Positions 24,378 to 35,738 of a DNA stretch of 64,000 nt are shown here, piece after piece. Source of the DNA: Calocera cornea HHB12733 (Eukaryota; Basidiomycota; Dacrymycetes; Dacrymycetales; Dacrymycetaceae). A program made the translations under genes and the position numbers. Under the pieces are notes generated by a model that worked only from the letters and a program-made list of their open reading frames with translations, was not told the DNA's origin and ran no database searches. Position 1 is the first letter of the stretch. Each line of letters begins with the position of its first letter. The stretch spans positions 85,905 to 149,904 of the forward strand of contig KV423965.1 in the NCBI GenBank assembly GCA_001632435.1. The letters are read 5' to 3'.

Positions 24378-25850
24378 ATGGACAACATCACAGTGCTGAC
24401 TGCAGCCATTCAGTATGACACGGTGATTGCGGTTCGTTGTGCTACACCACTGCTTTATGCCTCAACACTAAGGTGGCTGCCAGCAAATTGGCGGCATGTT
24501 GTTTCCCAAACACTTTCAGATGGCTACTGGCTGATGACCTTTACGCGGAGTAGCTGCCAGCTTTGTATTTGTAGTAAGTCAGCTCCGGCTGCTTCAAACA
24601 GCTTCAACTCTGATTGGTTCAGGTCTATGACTATGCGCTCACCTTTCCCACCGAAGTGCGGTTTGTATGGCTGGTCAAATGGACACCAGGCAAGGTGTTG
24701 TTCCTGGTCATCCGATATCTGCCTTTCCTCTACTTTCCTCTCTGGCTCTACGGTACGGCCAATGATGAACTAAGTCTGCAATCATGACTAACTTCTGGAA
24801 AATTGTTATCAGTAATGCTGGTACAAGAACCTAATCAAGTGCTTTGCACACGGTTCCTCGACTGTTTTCAATGTGAGAGACGTCACTTGAGTGCGTAGAT
24901 AAGGTCTGCCTCCTGATGTTGACCTTCTCTTAGACATGAGCCTACTCCAGTCCATTCTGTCCGAGACAGTGGTTAGTCTCCGGACGTGGGCGCTATGGGG
25001 AAGAAGAAGAAGCATTGCAGTCTTGCTTGTTATGATGTGGACTGCCACCTCAGTCCTCGCAACTTTCTTCGGCCATTACGCGGTAACAGACGATATCTGT
25101 ACGACGCCAAAATACTGGAGGTTCGTGCAACGACTTACTGATCGTTATTTATAGATGTTGAGTATACCCCCGAGGTGGGGTTGAGGGGGTGTCTCTGGAA
25201 CACCGATTCTGAAGGAACGTTTGGAACAATCTTCCTCGTCTGGGCAACAGCCGAAGCTTGTACGTTACTTACAGACTCTTTCAGCGTTGCGTACTTATAT
25301 GTGAGAGACAGTCATCTTTATCCTCACATTGCTTCGAGGATTGGTCCATTGTAAGGAAATATCAGAGATAGTGAGCCTCGAACTCATAACAAAACGAGGG
25401 AGAAAGACGTCGCTTTCAAGCCTGATAACGGTACTCTATCGAGATGGCGAGTTCTTCCTGCGAGCTGGATATTAACTCGTCAATTGAGCGTGATCTCAGC
25501 CTTCCTCGTCTCTCTCGCATTCTCTGGTAGGACGCCTCCCTAAGACAGCGCTGTGGATCTGAACTTCTAACCTAGTTCTGGTATTCGGCGAAATCATCCT
25601 CATCAATGTTGGACAGGTAACGCCACACCCAGTAGTCTATTCATTGTGCTGACTGCCTTAGCAGCCGATGTGGGCATACGCATTCAACATGTTCTGTGTA
25701 GCCTCCAAATGCGTTCTGCCTGGGCGCATCATCCTCAACCTCCGAGAAGCAGCTATGAGCTTGGATGGGTGGGACATCCCTACGGTACTGCCATCTTCCG
25801 CGCGTTCCGGTGATGGGCAAAGTTGCGTCACCGTGTATACTGAAAGGTGA
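24378..25850 (+). CDS. DUF6533-type multipass membrane protein, copy C
   Basis: Eleven exons join in frame to 293-294 aa: 24378-24435, 24551-24573, 24623-24752, 24813-24872, 24934-25098, 25155-25259, 25312-25350, 25399-25446, 25500-25526, 25576-25616 and 25662 (or 25665)-25850. Family blocks: YDYALTFP, WTPGKVLFLVIRYLPF, LRTWALW, HWR (made across an intron), LYRDG and PGRIILNLREAAMSLD. The intron after LYRDG starts GCGAGT, so it is a GC-AG intron; all other copies have GT there. The last acceptor is TTAGCAG, a NAGNAG site that adds or drops one Gln. Closest to copies D and E. Function unknown. Confidence 0.85.
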
Positions 25851-27719
25851 GCGCCCGTCCACCATATTCTATCCAAAGCCTTCTCACGGAAGGGGCTGTA
25901 CCACAGAGTTGACGTATAGCCGTTTGTGGATACAAGGCGCCAGCAGTAGTGGCTTGTTGTGCAATACACGACCCTGCAATTCTCAGAATGTGAAGGACAT
26001 GGTGTCGTGAGTGTGTACACTACCCTGCATATACCTTAAGCGCACCGTTCAACTCTTCTATATAAATGGCCAGCCCGCGCTTCCTTATTCTGCATGTTTC
26101 CTGCATTCGCGATCGGGTTGTGCAGCCTCGCGCCTTCTAGACTGGCCTGGCCGCCTTCAAACTCCGGCCGGGCGACATAACCCAGCCTCTCCCCTCCGCT
26201 CTGGGCAGCCCGAATCGCCTAAAAGTGCTCGGTGCTATTTCATCGGCACTGCTCAGCATGGCGAGCAAGTCGTTGGTCGCTGGGGTGGGAGTATTGGGGT
26301 GGTAGCTATGCGACGCAGGTCTTGGAGACGTGCAGTAATACACAGCCCGATGCAGCTATGACAGCGCTAACAGCAGCACCGTTTGTGATGCATGGCACTC
26401 TACATCCCTCGGTCGCTCCAGTTTCGGAGGCGGATATGTTCCAGCTGGATTCATATTGTAAGCGACAGCAAGGACCGAAAGAGGAAGAAGGGGGCGCACC
26501 TGGACGTGTAGGCGGCGACCGCTTCCAACCCCTACACATCCCAATATCCCTCGCACGCTCCATCTCGTCCACCTCCGGCACCATCTTCGCCATGTAGCAT
26601 ACCATGTCTCATAATGTGCGCTGTTAGACACGGGCCACTTGCAGGCTGGACAGTGGACGGACGGCGCAGGCCGGGCTGCCCATACAACCTCTCACGCACT
26701 TTCTGCACGTTCACGATATCGAGCTGCTCTTGGGATTGGGTATTTCATGACCGCCAAGAAGGGGAGGAAACGATCCACACTGCAATTGTAGATGTCTGGC
26801 GACTTAGATTGGATGGGAAACAAATGCGTCTGAGATCACAGTCGTGACGACGGCATGGGGGGAGGATGGTGTCCAGTCCGGCCGGTCGACGCGCGTCGAC
26901 GTGTTATCTACCTGTTCGCTGCCCAAAACACGCCCAAGCCGTACTACTCACACCATCCAATACTACCAGCTCTGCACTGGCACCAACCAAGACGGAAGTT
27001 CATATAGGAACTTGAATCCGGCAAATCAACATAATCCGGATGGGACTGGGGGACCTTTCTGGCAGTGATCTCGGCAGAACGGGGCGGAGGACCAGTGGTG
27101 TACCGCCCTCACCACTGCGACCTACCTTTCCTGGCGCATAACGTTTCACATCAACAGAACGTTGGAGAACTCTCATCTGCATACCGAGTGCTGTAAATTA
27201 TCTGCTATCTCGCGGTACGATATGATTTCAAATGCTGTGAGTTTCGTCAAACTGTGCTTCCAAAATTGTGCTGTATCACTGTCTTACGCCCTTGCTGGCA
27301 GTTTCCCCTCTCAGTCATGAGCGATGTCTGGTTTCAGGACATGATGCCGTCTTATGCGGGTCTGCATGTCTTCCGATGAGCTTATGACGAGCACAACTGC
27401 AATACTTCGGCAGATGGTCGCAGTTCAGAGCGGAGTTGAGGTGAAGGGGATAGGATGTTCTGTGCACCGGAGTTGTCTCTGATCCAGTACACAAGCGATC
27501 TTCCCATCCGCTGGGCCGCGGGTGACGGTGTGCGACACAATGTGCTTAACTGGACTTATCGAGCACCCCTGAAACCGTCTTTTCCGATAATGGTTGGAAA
27601 CGGATTGAAGATAAACCGCAAGCAACGGCAAATGCGACTGCATCGCATGTGAGGATCCTATATGGTGCTCGCCCCTTCGTCGTTGTCGTGAGGGTTCATG
27701 CCCTGCCCGGCACGCAGAG
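25851..27719. other. 1.9 kb intergenic; one doubtful small spliced ORF
   Basis: A TATA-like TATAAAT lies near 26060 with no clear gene downstream. On the minus strand, two open segments between 26605 and 26356 join across a 55 nt GT-AG interval into a roughly 65-codon frame beginning MVCYMAKMVPEVDEM; this has no known domain and I would not call it. Nothing else seen. Confidence 0.3.
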
Positions 27720-29186
27720 ATGGACTTGAAGGAAGAATTGGCCACGGCAGTCCAATACGATACTCTCATAGTGGTGCGTCCTATACCAGCATTGATCAGG
27801 AACCACGACTAATGATGTTCTCAGCAAGCAGTCGGCAAGTGCTGTCTCGGCGCATTCAGACGTTCCCCAGCTGATCGAAATCATCAGTTGCGAGCTTTGC
27901 CTTTGTAGTAAGTTGCCTGTTGTCTGTAAACTCAAATATCAACTGTTCGGCAGGTGTACGATTATACGCTCACCTTCCCTGCCGAAGTGCAGCTGGTGTG
28001 GTCGGTCAAATGGACCCCGGGAAAAGTTTTATTCCTGGTTGTCCGATACCTCCCTTTCATCTATTTCCCACTCCTGCTCTATGGTACTATCCACGACTAT
28101 GTGCTGAGGGAATGGCTCACTTTATGTGTTCCGTCAGAGATGGTTGTGCCAACGCCCACCGAAGGTCTATGTAAGGGTTTACTCTACAGTTGTCAATGTG
28201 AGAGAGTCTGCTAGCCTTACTTGTGCTGTCTCCTGACTCCACTCTTCTGACAGACATGATAATTGTCCAAGCCATTCTGTCCGAGACCGTAATTGGACTT
28301 CGGACTTGGGCGCTTTGGGAAAAGAAGACAAGCATCGGCATCCTGCTTTTGATGCTGTGGTGTGAGGCGATCGTCGTTGCAACGTTCTACGATCATTGGA
28401 CTCTTTCAGCTTATACCTGTGGGATTTGAAGCGTCCTTTTCCGAAGGTCCGCTCACTGGATATGCTTGACAGACACAAGTTACCCTCCTGGATTTGGAAT
28501 AACGGGCTGTGCCTGGATTCCGGATGCTACCGCGCCCCTCGGCAACATTTACATCGCTTGGGCGGTGTCTGAAAGCTGTATGATACTACCATATCGCCTT
28601 CCCCCGTCTCCCAATACTCATGATTGAACTCTAGTCAACCTGTCCTTGACACTGATTCGGGGTGCAATGCATTGTAAGACACTCCGCCACCCCAATACAG
28701 GCCGGCTAACGGCTTGACAAGGGAGGGAGCGATCGCGTGCTAAACTCTTGACAGTTCTCTATCGAGACGGTAAGTTTGGCAGCCAGCTTGTATGCCTAAC
28801 CTGCTCACAATCATGCAGCTCTCCTCGTTTCTCTCGTGTATTCCGGTAAGAAATGCACGCGTCTACACCTGCTGCGGTCTGAATCACATGCTAGTCGTGG
28901 CAGTCACCGCGATCGCCCTTATCTATAACGGACAGGTATGTACCTGCCACTGCTTGGTTTTCTGGTCATTCTGCAGTGTTGAAGCCCCAAGCAGTCAATG
29001 TGGGCAAACGCATTCACCATGTTCTATGCCGCGTCAAAAGCCGTCCTGCCGGGCCGCATCATCCTCAACATCCGAGAGGCTGCCATGAGCCTGGACAGGT
29101 GGGATATTCCCACTGCGGCGCCATCTTCACACCTGCGTATGCCGGAATATCGCGCTCGTGAGCCCAATAGTGACACGAATGTTTGA
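27720..29186 (+). CDS. DUF6533-type multipass membrane protein, copy D
   Basis: Eleven exons, all GT-AG, join in frame to 294 aa: 27720-27777, 27888-27907, 27954-28083, 28138-28197, 28254-28418, 28473-28577, 28635-28673, 28722-28769, 28819-28845, 28895-28935 and 28995-29186. Blocks: VQYDTLIVV, YDYTLTFPAE, WTPGKVLFLVV, LRTWALWEKK, LLTVLYRDG, AITA-like helix, MWANAFTMFYAASK and GRIILNIREAAMSLD. Exon sizes match copy E except one codon. The many hydrophobic helices place it in a membrane. Together with copy E, on the opposite strand 3.6 kb away, it flanks the GH79 gene. No role is known for the family. Confidence 0.87.
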
Positions 29187-29187
29187 T

Positions 29188-29215
29188 GGACGGCGGACGG
29201 CGGACGGCGGACGGC
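29188..29215 (+). repeat. Perfect 7 bp tandem repeat, 4 copies
   Basis: GGACGGC repeated four times without mismatch, immediately after the stop of copy D. A possible length-variable marker. Confidence 0.9.
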
Positions 29216-29953
29216 AAGGATCGTTGTGATTTAATGACCAAACCAGCGGATACATGCCTTGTAATATTCCGATAATTGTTGTCGTTGGGGATCGGGGGTT
29301 CTATGTGTATATAAGATCGGGCGCGGGCGGAGGACGAGTAGGGCGGCAGCTGGGCGCTGAGGTGCTTCTTGGTTGCGAATCGGAGTCTTGATTGAACGCG
29401 GGGAGATGTACTGTATGCTGTTTTCCGTTAATCAAAGGAATGGCGCGATGAGCTGGGTCCCCTTGCGCGCCCAGGAGGGGTCAGGCGACCTCGCAAGTTG
29501 ATCGCTGTACTGTACAACCTCCACACATTGCACGACCCGGGCGAGCTTGGCGTCCCATGCCCGGTTCGAATCGCCGGGTGATCGAGCCCGGCGACCGAGA
29601 GGGGGCGTCGCTGGAAGTGTGGCTGTGCTCGGGGAAGGCGACAAGCGCCCGTTATTGGCTCGCCTTCCCGATCAGCCCCTCCCGTGCGCTACTCGCAACG
29701 CCGCCCGCGGTCTCGAATCGCACCACCGCACCGTCGCACGATCGTTGCATCGGCCGCACCACCCCTGCACAACGTGCTCCCACACCGGTCCCTGCCGCGC
29801 TGGATGATGTATGCGCTCCTGGTGTGCGTGTGCTCGTAAGCGGCGTCCTCCCCCGCCGGGCCGCGTCGGGGTCGCTGAGCTGCAGAGCGCATTTATAGCA
29901 CCGCAGCCGTGCTGGGCTGCACGCCGGCCGCTCCCTCACCCGGCCCCGAGCCG
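29216..29953. other. Intergenic upstream of GH79 gene
   Basis: GC-rich with overlapping shadow frames on both strands. TATATAAGA near 29310 is TATA-like but about 640 bp from the GH79 start. No gene supported. Confidence 0.45.
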
Positions 29954-31814
29954 ATGCGGCCCTTCCTCCTCCCCCTCCTCGGCGCATCCCTCTCCCTCTC
30001 CGCCTCAGCCGCCACAGCACAGCGCGCAGCCACCGCACCGATCCCCATCCCGCTCCCCTCCTCCGTCCCCCCAAATGCCCAGCTCGTCCCCTCCTTCCCA
30101 GTCGGCATGTCCATCGAGCAGGACCGCTTCCCCGACTGGGCCGGCACCCTCGCCGCACCCAACAACTACACCCGCACCGTCCTCGCCAACGTCGTAGACC
30201 GCGTCGGCAGCCCGCCCCCCATCCGCGTCGGCGGCACCACGGAGGACCGCACCTGGCTCTCGCCAAACGGCAGCGTGCGGTACGCCCAAGCCCTCTTCCC
30301 GCCCAGCTCCAACTCCTCCACCCAGAAGCTCTACCCAGAGGCCACGATCGTCTACACGGGCGCGGACTTCTACCGCTCCGCCGCCAACTTCCCCAAGGGC
30401 ACCGAGTTCACCTTCGGCATAAACCTGCGGGCCCGCAGCCCGGACATGGCCGCGCAGGTCGCCCAGAGAGTGGCGCAGGCGGCGAGCAGGGACAACGTCA
30501 CCGTGCGCGCGCTGGAGATTGGCAACGAGCCGGACATGTACGGGAATTGGTCGATGCCGTTCTACGCTGCCAAGTGCGTCCTCCCACTCCCTCCCTTCCT
30601 CCCCCGTCTCTCCTGCTCCCACCCCCGTTAACGCGCATACACCCACAACAGCTGGAATGCCGCCGCCTCCGCAATCGTCAACGCCTCCCTCAACGCCTCC
30701 TCGCCCTTCCCCAAGCCCACGTTCCAGCTCTTCGCGTACGCCAACCCAAACCCCGCCGCAAACTTCACCGTTGCGGGCGCACTGGCCGCGGGGGTCGCCC
30801 AGGGGGAGGGCGTCAAAGGCCTGGCAAAAGTCGCCAGTTTGCATCATTATAATGGGAATCCGGCGAAAGTCTCCGGTGCGTCTCTTCCATCCCACCCCAA
30901 CCCCTCCCCTCGAGTCCGCATCCTCTCCTCCCGGTCGCGTCGCCTCAGCCACCGAGTCCCGCTGACCGCTCACGCAGACCTGATGCGCAAATCCTCCGTC
31001 TCCTCCCAAGTGGGCCAGTTCACGGGCGAGATCGCCGCCGCGCAGAGGGCCGGCCTGCAGTTCGAGTTTGGCGAGACGGGGAGCATTGGGGGCCACGGGG
31101 CACCGGGCGTGAGCAACGTTGCTGGGTCGGTGATATGGGCGGTCGACTGTGCGTCTCCCTCCCTCCCATTCGAGCGGGCCGCAGCTGCTGATCACGGCCG
31201 CATGGCATGGCGTAGACGTCTTCCAAGCCCTGGCGATCGGCATCAAGCGCGTGTACTTCCACAACGGCGTCTGCTACCGGTACAACATGTTCCAGCCCAT
31301 CGGCGGCTGCGCGGACGGCTCGCCCCCGGCCCTCTCCCCCCGCCCGCACATAATGCCCATGTACCACGTCCTGCTCGTCCTTGCCGAGGCGGTCGCGTAC
31401 AAGGCGCCCGTCAAGGTCGCGGAGCTGCAGGTGGCGAGCGGGGATGTGAGCGCGTACGGGGTCTGGGCCGCCGACACGGGCGCCCTGCTCAGGGTCGTCA
31501 TCGTCAACAGCGCAGCGTACTACGTCGACGCTTCCACGACGACGACCCCGCGCGGCTCGTACTGCTACGAGCTCAGCAACCTGCCCTCCCCGGCAAACAG
31601 CACAAACAGCACGACGGCCGCGAGCACGCCCTTCGTGCGCCGCCTCTCTCTGCCGGGCGTCGAGCGCCCAAGCGGGCTCACGTGGGCCGGCCAGAGCTTT
31701 GAGGGACCCTCTGGGAAAGCCGAGGGCACGCGGGTCGACGAGCCGCTTGCGCCGGACGGGTCGGTGCAGGGCTGGGAGAGCGAGGTCGTCGTCGTTTACT
31801 TCAGGGAGCGTTGA
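29954..31814 (+). CDS. Secreted GH79 glycoside hydrolase (beta-glucuronidase type)
   Basis: Exons 29954-30573, 30652-30875, 30978-31148 and 31216-31814 join in frame to 537 aa. The N-terminus (MRPFLLPLLGASLSLSASA) is a signal peptide. GH79 retaining enzymes release glucuronic acid or 4-O-methylglucuronic acid from proteoglycan side chains in fungi and plants. The acid/base Glu is in EIGNEPDMYG (about residue 192), the nucleophile Glu in FEFGETGSIGG (about 314). KRVYFHNG and the Ser/Thr-rich C-terminal beta domain also fit family members from basidiomycetes. Many Asn-x-Ser/Thr sites suggest glycosylation. Flanked by an inverted pair of DUF6533-type genes with no obvious functional link. Strong third-position GC bias, stronger than in its neighbours. 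Confidence 0.9.
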
Positions 31815-32177
31815 GCGTTGGAGACGGGATGCAGGATGCAATGCATGCATTTGCGATACTGTAACTTACAGGCGCTGGGAACGGACTGCAGATGCTCCGG
31901 CTGCCGCTCATGGAATCCTCGGAGCGCCAACATTGGCAAGGATGATTTCGCCGGATACAGGATCATGACCCACTGTACCCACACGTCACCCGCCTCCGAC
32001 AAGCTATCGGGTGCAAACGCGGCGTACGACGTCCCCGGGAGAGTTAGGGTTTAGACAAGGTGGAGACAAGCCCGGAATAGTAACTCAATGTGCTTCCGGG
32101 CCTTCTTCCAATTAGGGGCTGCGAAGAATATGTATAAGTGCCTGTGCGGTCTCCATTGTCCGTTCATCACAACCACC
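31815..32177. other. Intergenic, no supported gene
   Basis: 363 bp between GH79 and the small spliced gene. ATGTATAAG near 32130 could serve as a TATA for the latter. Confidence 0.45.
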
Positions 32178-32628
32178 ATGACAGATCCCAAGGACACCAA
32201 TTCGCCGGCAGCACAAGGTCAGCAGCGTCTTCCTGAGGGAACATGGCCACGATGCTTAACTATGCTGTGAAGGCCCGGGAGTCGATGATCAGGTGACTGG
32301 TGTGGTTACAATTGGTGGAGAGGATACCAGGAGATTTCACGACCTGGTGATGTTCATCAAGCAACTGGTATGCTGAGCGTCTCTCGGATGTCCGGATCGC
32401 TCAGAGTCTTTGGCATAGCAAGCACTCGTGGACATGGAGGATGCAAAGCATGCTGCGGCTGCGCAGGGTACCGGCAGCACTGGACCCGAAGGCCCGACAC
32501 AAACCCAAGGGGCCAGGTTTGAATACATGAATGTGCGTCATGTAGCATCGTGCCAAACAGCGGCAAGTGATAACAATAACTTTGAATAGACAATCACACC
32601 AGAGGAACTAGACAGGCTACTATGTTGA
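32178..32628 (+). CDS. Small four-exon gene, 95 aa, unknown
   Basis: Four exons (32178-32217, 32273-32367, 32419-32532, 32590-32628) join by three GT-AG introns of 50-57 nt, with phases 1, 0 and 0, into one open frame ending TGA. Without splicing every exon runs into stops, so the fit is unlikely to be chance. The product starts MTDPKDTNSPAAQG, contains an amphipathic stretch around RRFHDLVMFIKQLQALVD, a Gly/Thr/Gln-rich linker, and ends TPEELDRLLC. It is acidic, has no signal peptide or membrane helix, and I recognise no domain. TATA-like sequence lies about 50 bp upstream. Convergent with DUF6533 copy E. Too short and fragmented for simple ORF finding. Confidence 0.6.
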
Positions 32629-32827
32629 AGAAGTTTATGGGAAAGGGAAGGGAGACCCTGCGGAGAACGGCTGCTCTGATGAAGAGTGATACCTGCGCCG
32701 AGGCAATTGGAGAGATAAGGAGCCACCAATCGTCAAACACGACCATGATATGTATTGCTACAGGACATCTAGCCACAATATTAGTCATTAAGCTACAGGA
32801 AACCCCTTCAACGCCATCGGGAGATCC

Positions 32828-34303
32828 TCAAACAGCCGTATCATCACTGCTGCCGCGAGCATGATAATTTGGCATACGCATGGGCGGAGACTGAGCGACG
32901 GTGGGAATGTCCCACTTGTCCAGGCTCATAGCGGCCTCTCGGATATTAAGGATGATGCGGCCCGGAAGGACGGCTTTTGACGCGGCGTAGAACATCGTAA
33001 ATGCATTTGCCCACATTCCCTAATCCCCACGTCAATACGATAGTCTGGAAACGCAATGCCTGAATGGAGACTAACCTGTCCGGTGTGGATGAGCGCGATC
33101 GCGGTGATCGCGATGGCTGGTTGATGGTTCAGATCAGCACACAAGCTAATGAGTATCATGGCTCTTACTAGAATATACGAGCGAAACGAGGAAAGCTGAG
33201 AAGCGGTCAGTTAATCCATGATGTGAGGCGGTTGTGATGCTCACCGTCCCGATATAGAACCGTCAAGAGGTTCGCAAATGACTGGTTCCGCCCTTCAGTT
33301 CCGCCATTAGTCGGAGGTTTCATTTTCACAGATTCTTGCCTCACAATGCATCATTCCTCGAATCAGAGTTAATGAAAGGTTGACTATAATCCAGACATTA
33401 GTGCGCTCGGGCGCAGAGGGTAATATAGTAATAACATACTGGTCTCCGACACAGCCCATGCGATGTAGATGTTGCCCAGCGGGCCACCAGTAGCATCCGC
33501 GATCCAGGCACATCCGCCCAGCCCGAACCCAGCAGGATAACTTACATCTGTCAAGCAAAGTTCGTCAGATCTCTTTTCGATCCGAAGAGATAACCACTCT
33601 TACAAGTATCGACTGAGAGCGCCCAATGATCGTAGAATGTAGCAACGACGATCGCTTCACACCAACACATGATAAGCAAGATGCCGACACTTCTTCTCTT
33701 TTCCCATAGCACCCACGTCCGTAGTGCTATCACCGTTTCCGACAGGATGGCTTGGGCCACTATCAGGTCTGACACGATGTCAGACAGTACCACGCGTAAG
33801 ACGGCGTATGTCTCTCACATTGGGCAGCGTACAGAGTCCCTTTACATACGGCTTCGCTGGGCGTTTGCATGAGCATCTCTAAGAACAACATAGCAAGTTA
33901 GTCATGGTAAGCACATATTGATGCACATTACCATTTAGCAGGAGCGGGAAGTAGACGAAAGGTAGGTAGCGGACCACCAGGAACAGCACTTTTCCTGGCG
34001 TCCACTTGACCAACCATACGAACTGCACCTCGGCACGGAACGTGAGAGTATAGTCGTAGACCTGTCCAACGGTGTTAGATCCGACTCTGATAACAGCACA
34101 ACATCGACGTACTACGAATGCCAGGCTGGCAACTGTACTTGTACCTTAATAAGCTGATGAACGTCAGGAAGCTGTGGGACAAACTTGCCGATCGCTTGCT
34201 AGTGCTTTCGTTAGTCAGGGTGACCAAATGACGATGGTGCAGAACGAACGGTAATCAGGGTATCGTATTGAACGGCCTCAGCCAACTCTGATTCAAGATC
34301 CAT
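32828..34303 (-). CDS. DUF6533-type multipass membrane protein, copy E
   Basis: Eleven GT-AG exons on the minus strand join in frame to 295 aa: 34303-34246, 34132-34113, 34061-33932, 33878-33819, 33768-33604, 33547-33440, 33383-33345, 33292-33245, 33195-33169, 33116-33076 and 33019-32828. It begins MDLESELAEAVQYDTLI and carries YDYTLTF, LRTWVLWEK, HWR across an intron, LLTVLYRDG, MWANAFTMFYAASK and PGRIILNIREAAMSLD. It is the inverted counterpart of copy D, with about four in five bases alike in the last exon by eye. The only exon-length difference is one extra codon in exon 6. Function unknown; membrane location inferred from hydrophobic segments. Confidence 0.87.
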
Positions 34304-35738
34304 GGCGGCCTCTCGTCGAGGGCACGACCACTTGCAGCCGCCGCTGAGCCTTATATATGCTGCCCGCAAGGCTGCGGATGCTTGCCACCGTTTGAGGCGT
34401 GTCTTCCATGGGTTTCGAGTGATGATCGGAAGAGACGAGAAAGGGGGCGGCGCGTAAACCCATTTATGCGCATTGTCCTGTTAGCCATCATGAATTTGGC
34501 CCGGTGTATCGGGAAGTGGCGCGTATCAATCAGAGGGCGATCCCTACTGAGCACAAAACTTCAGATCAGCGCTCCAGTAGGAAACGAAATGCCCGGTTGC
34601 TGCATTTTCTCTCGAATGAGTAGTCCGGCGTTTCCATAGACCCGAATCAAGAAGATATCATGTTATGAAACAAAGCAAGATGCTTGATTCATGACTGCGA
34701 TCATTAGTTGATGGAGAAACTGCCAGCATGAACTGCATAAAGACAGGGAGCCGCACAATTGATAAAGGACATTTTGGGAAGACTCACAGCATTTGCGACC
34801 CTGTGCCGGCCAGAGATAGCGCAGTATCTAACGAGCTCCTCATAAAGAGAATGAGTTCGCCAATCTTCTGTCCGAGTGAAACGTGATGCTGCCAGGAACG
34901 GTAGGTCGTCCTGATGAGGGCGGTACACCGGATAGTCATTTGTCCTGTTCTGGGACTCGCTGCCGAGCGCTATCCAGTCCCTGTCAAGAACCAGCAGGCA
35001 GACGACTACCGCAATGATGGATCGGTCGAGGCTATCCATGAGCAGGCTTCTTGACTGATGGTATTGGAGAGTCGTAAGGCATCGTCCTCATGGTCAGTGT
35101 AATCCGCCGCGCGTGCCATTAGTCGTCCGGTCCCGCATCGACGCGTCGTGGACAGCGCAGACCTTTCGGCGATCAACCTCATCTGCTTTCGAGGCGGTAC
35201 CGCGGCTTGTCCTACCACTGAACAATAATCGTCCATCATATAGCGCACAAACGGCCGCTCGCGAAATTTGCATCCTCTCATAATCAGTCTACGGCGAAGG
35301 CGGGGCAGAGGCAGCCTAGGAGGATGCGCAGAAGAGATAAGAGTGAGCCGCGTACAGTGCCGGGGAACTGGTCGATAACGTAGCGCGCTTACAGGTGCGT
35401 CATTCTCCTCGCTCCCGCTATTACCGTCGCTAATAAGACAACCACAGCTGACGCCCCACAGCATATGGCCCTGGGGTTGGCTGGAGGGTATGCAGTCTGT
35501 GCATCTGGAACGTCTCGGGCGGACCATCCATATCGCGCTACGCGGACCGGATAGTCAGCATCCCATCGGCATACCAGTCTTATTAGGAGAAAGGACCGAG
35601 TCCTCCGTGTGCGGTTCGTTGTTCTTGGGTTGCGGCTTCTGACGCGGTGCATGAAGTGACATAATATTCATACTAGCTCATACATACGAGCGTCCGCTGC
35701 CTTAGGCGCTGTGGACACCACCAGGAGCTGAGCACGAC
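34304..35738. other. 1.4 kb intergenic; one weak exon candidate
   Basis: On the minus strand 35039-34788 is an open segment starting MDSLDRSIIAVVVCLL and ending at a good GTGAGT donor, but I could not find the exon to join it to. No known domain. Otherwise nothing supported. Confidence 0.3.

Noticed and set aside
29652..31850. Long minus-strand ORFs (up to 419 codons) across the GH79 gene
   Set aside because: Antisense shadows of a very GC-rich coding region; Gly/Arg-rich and motif-free.
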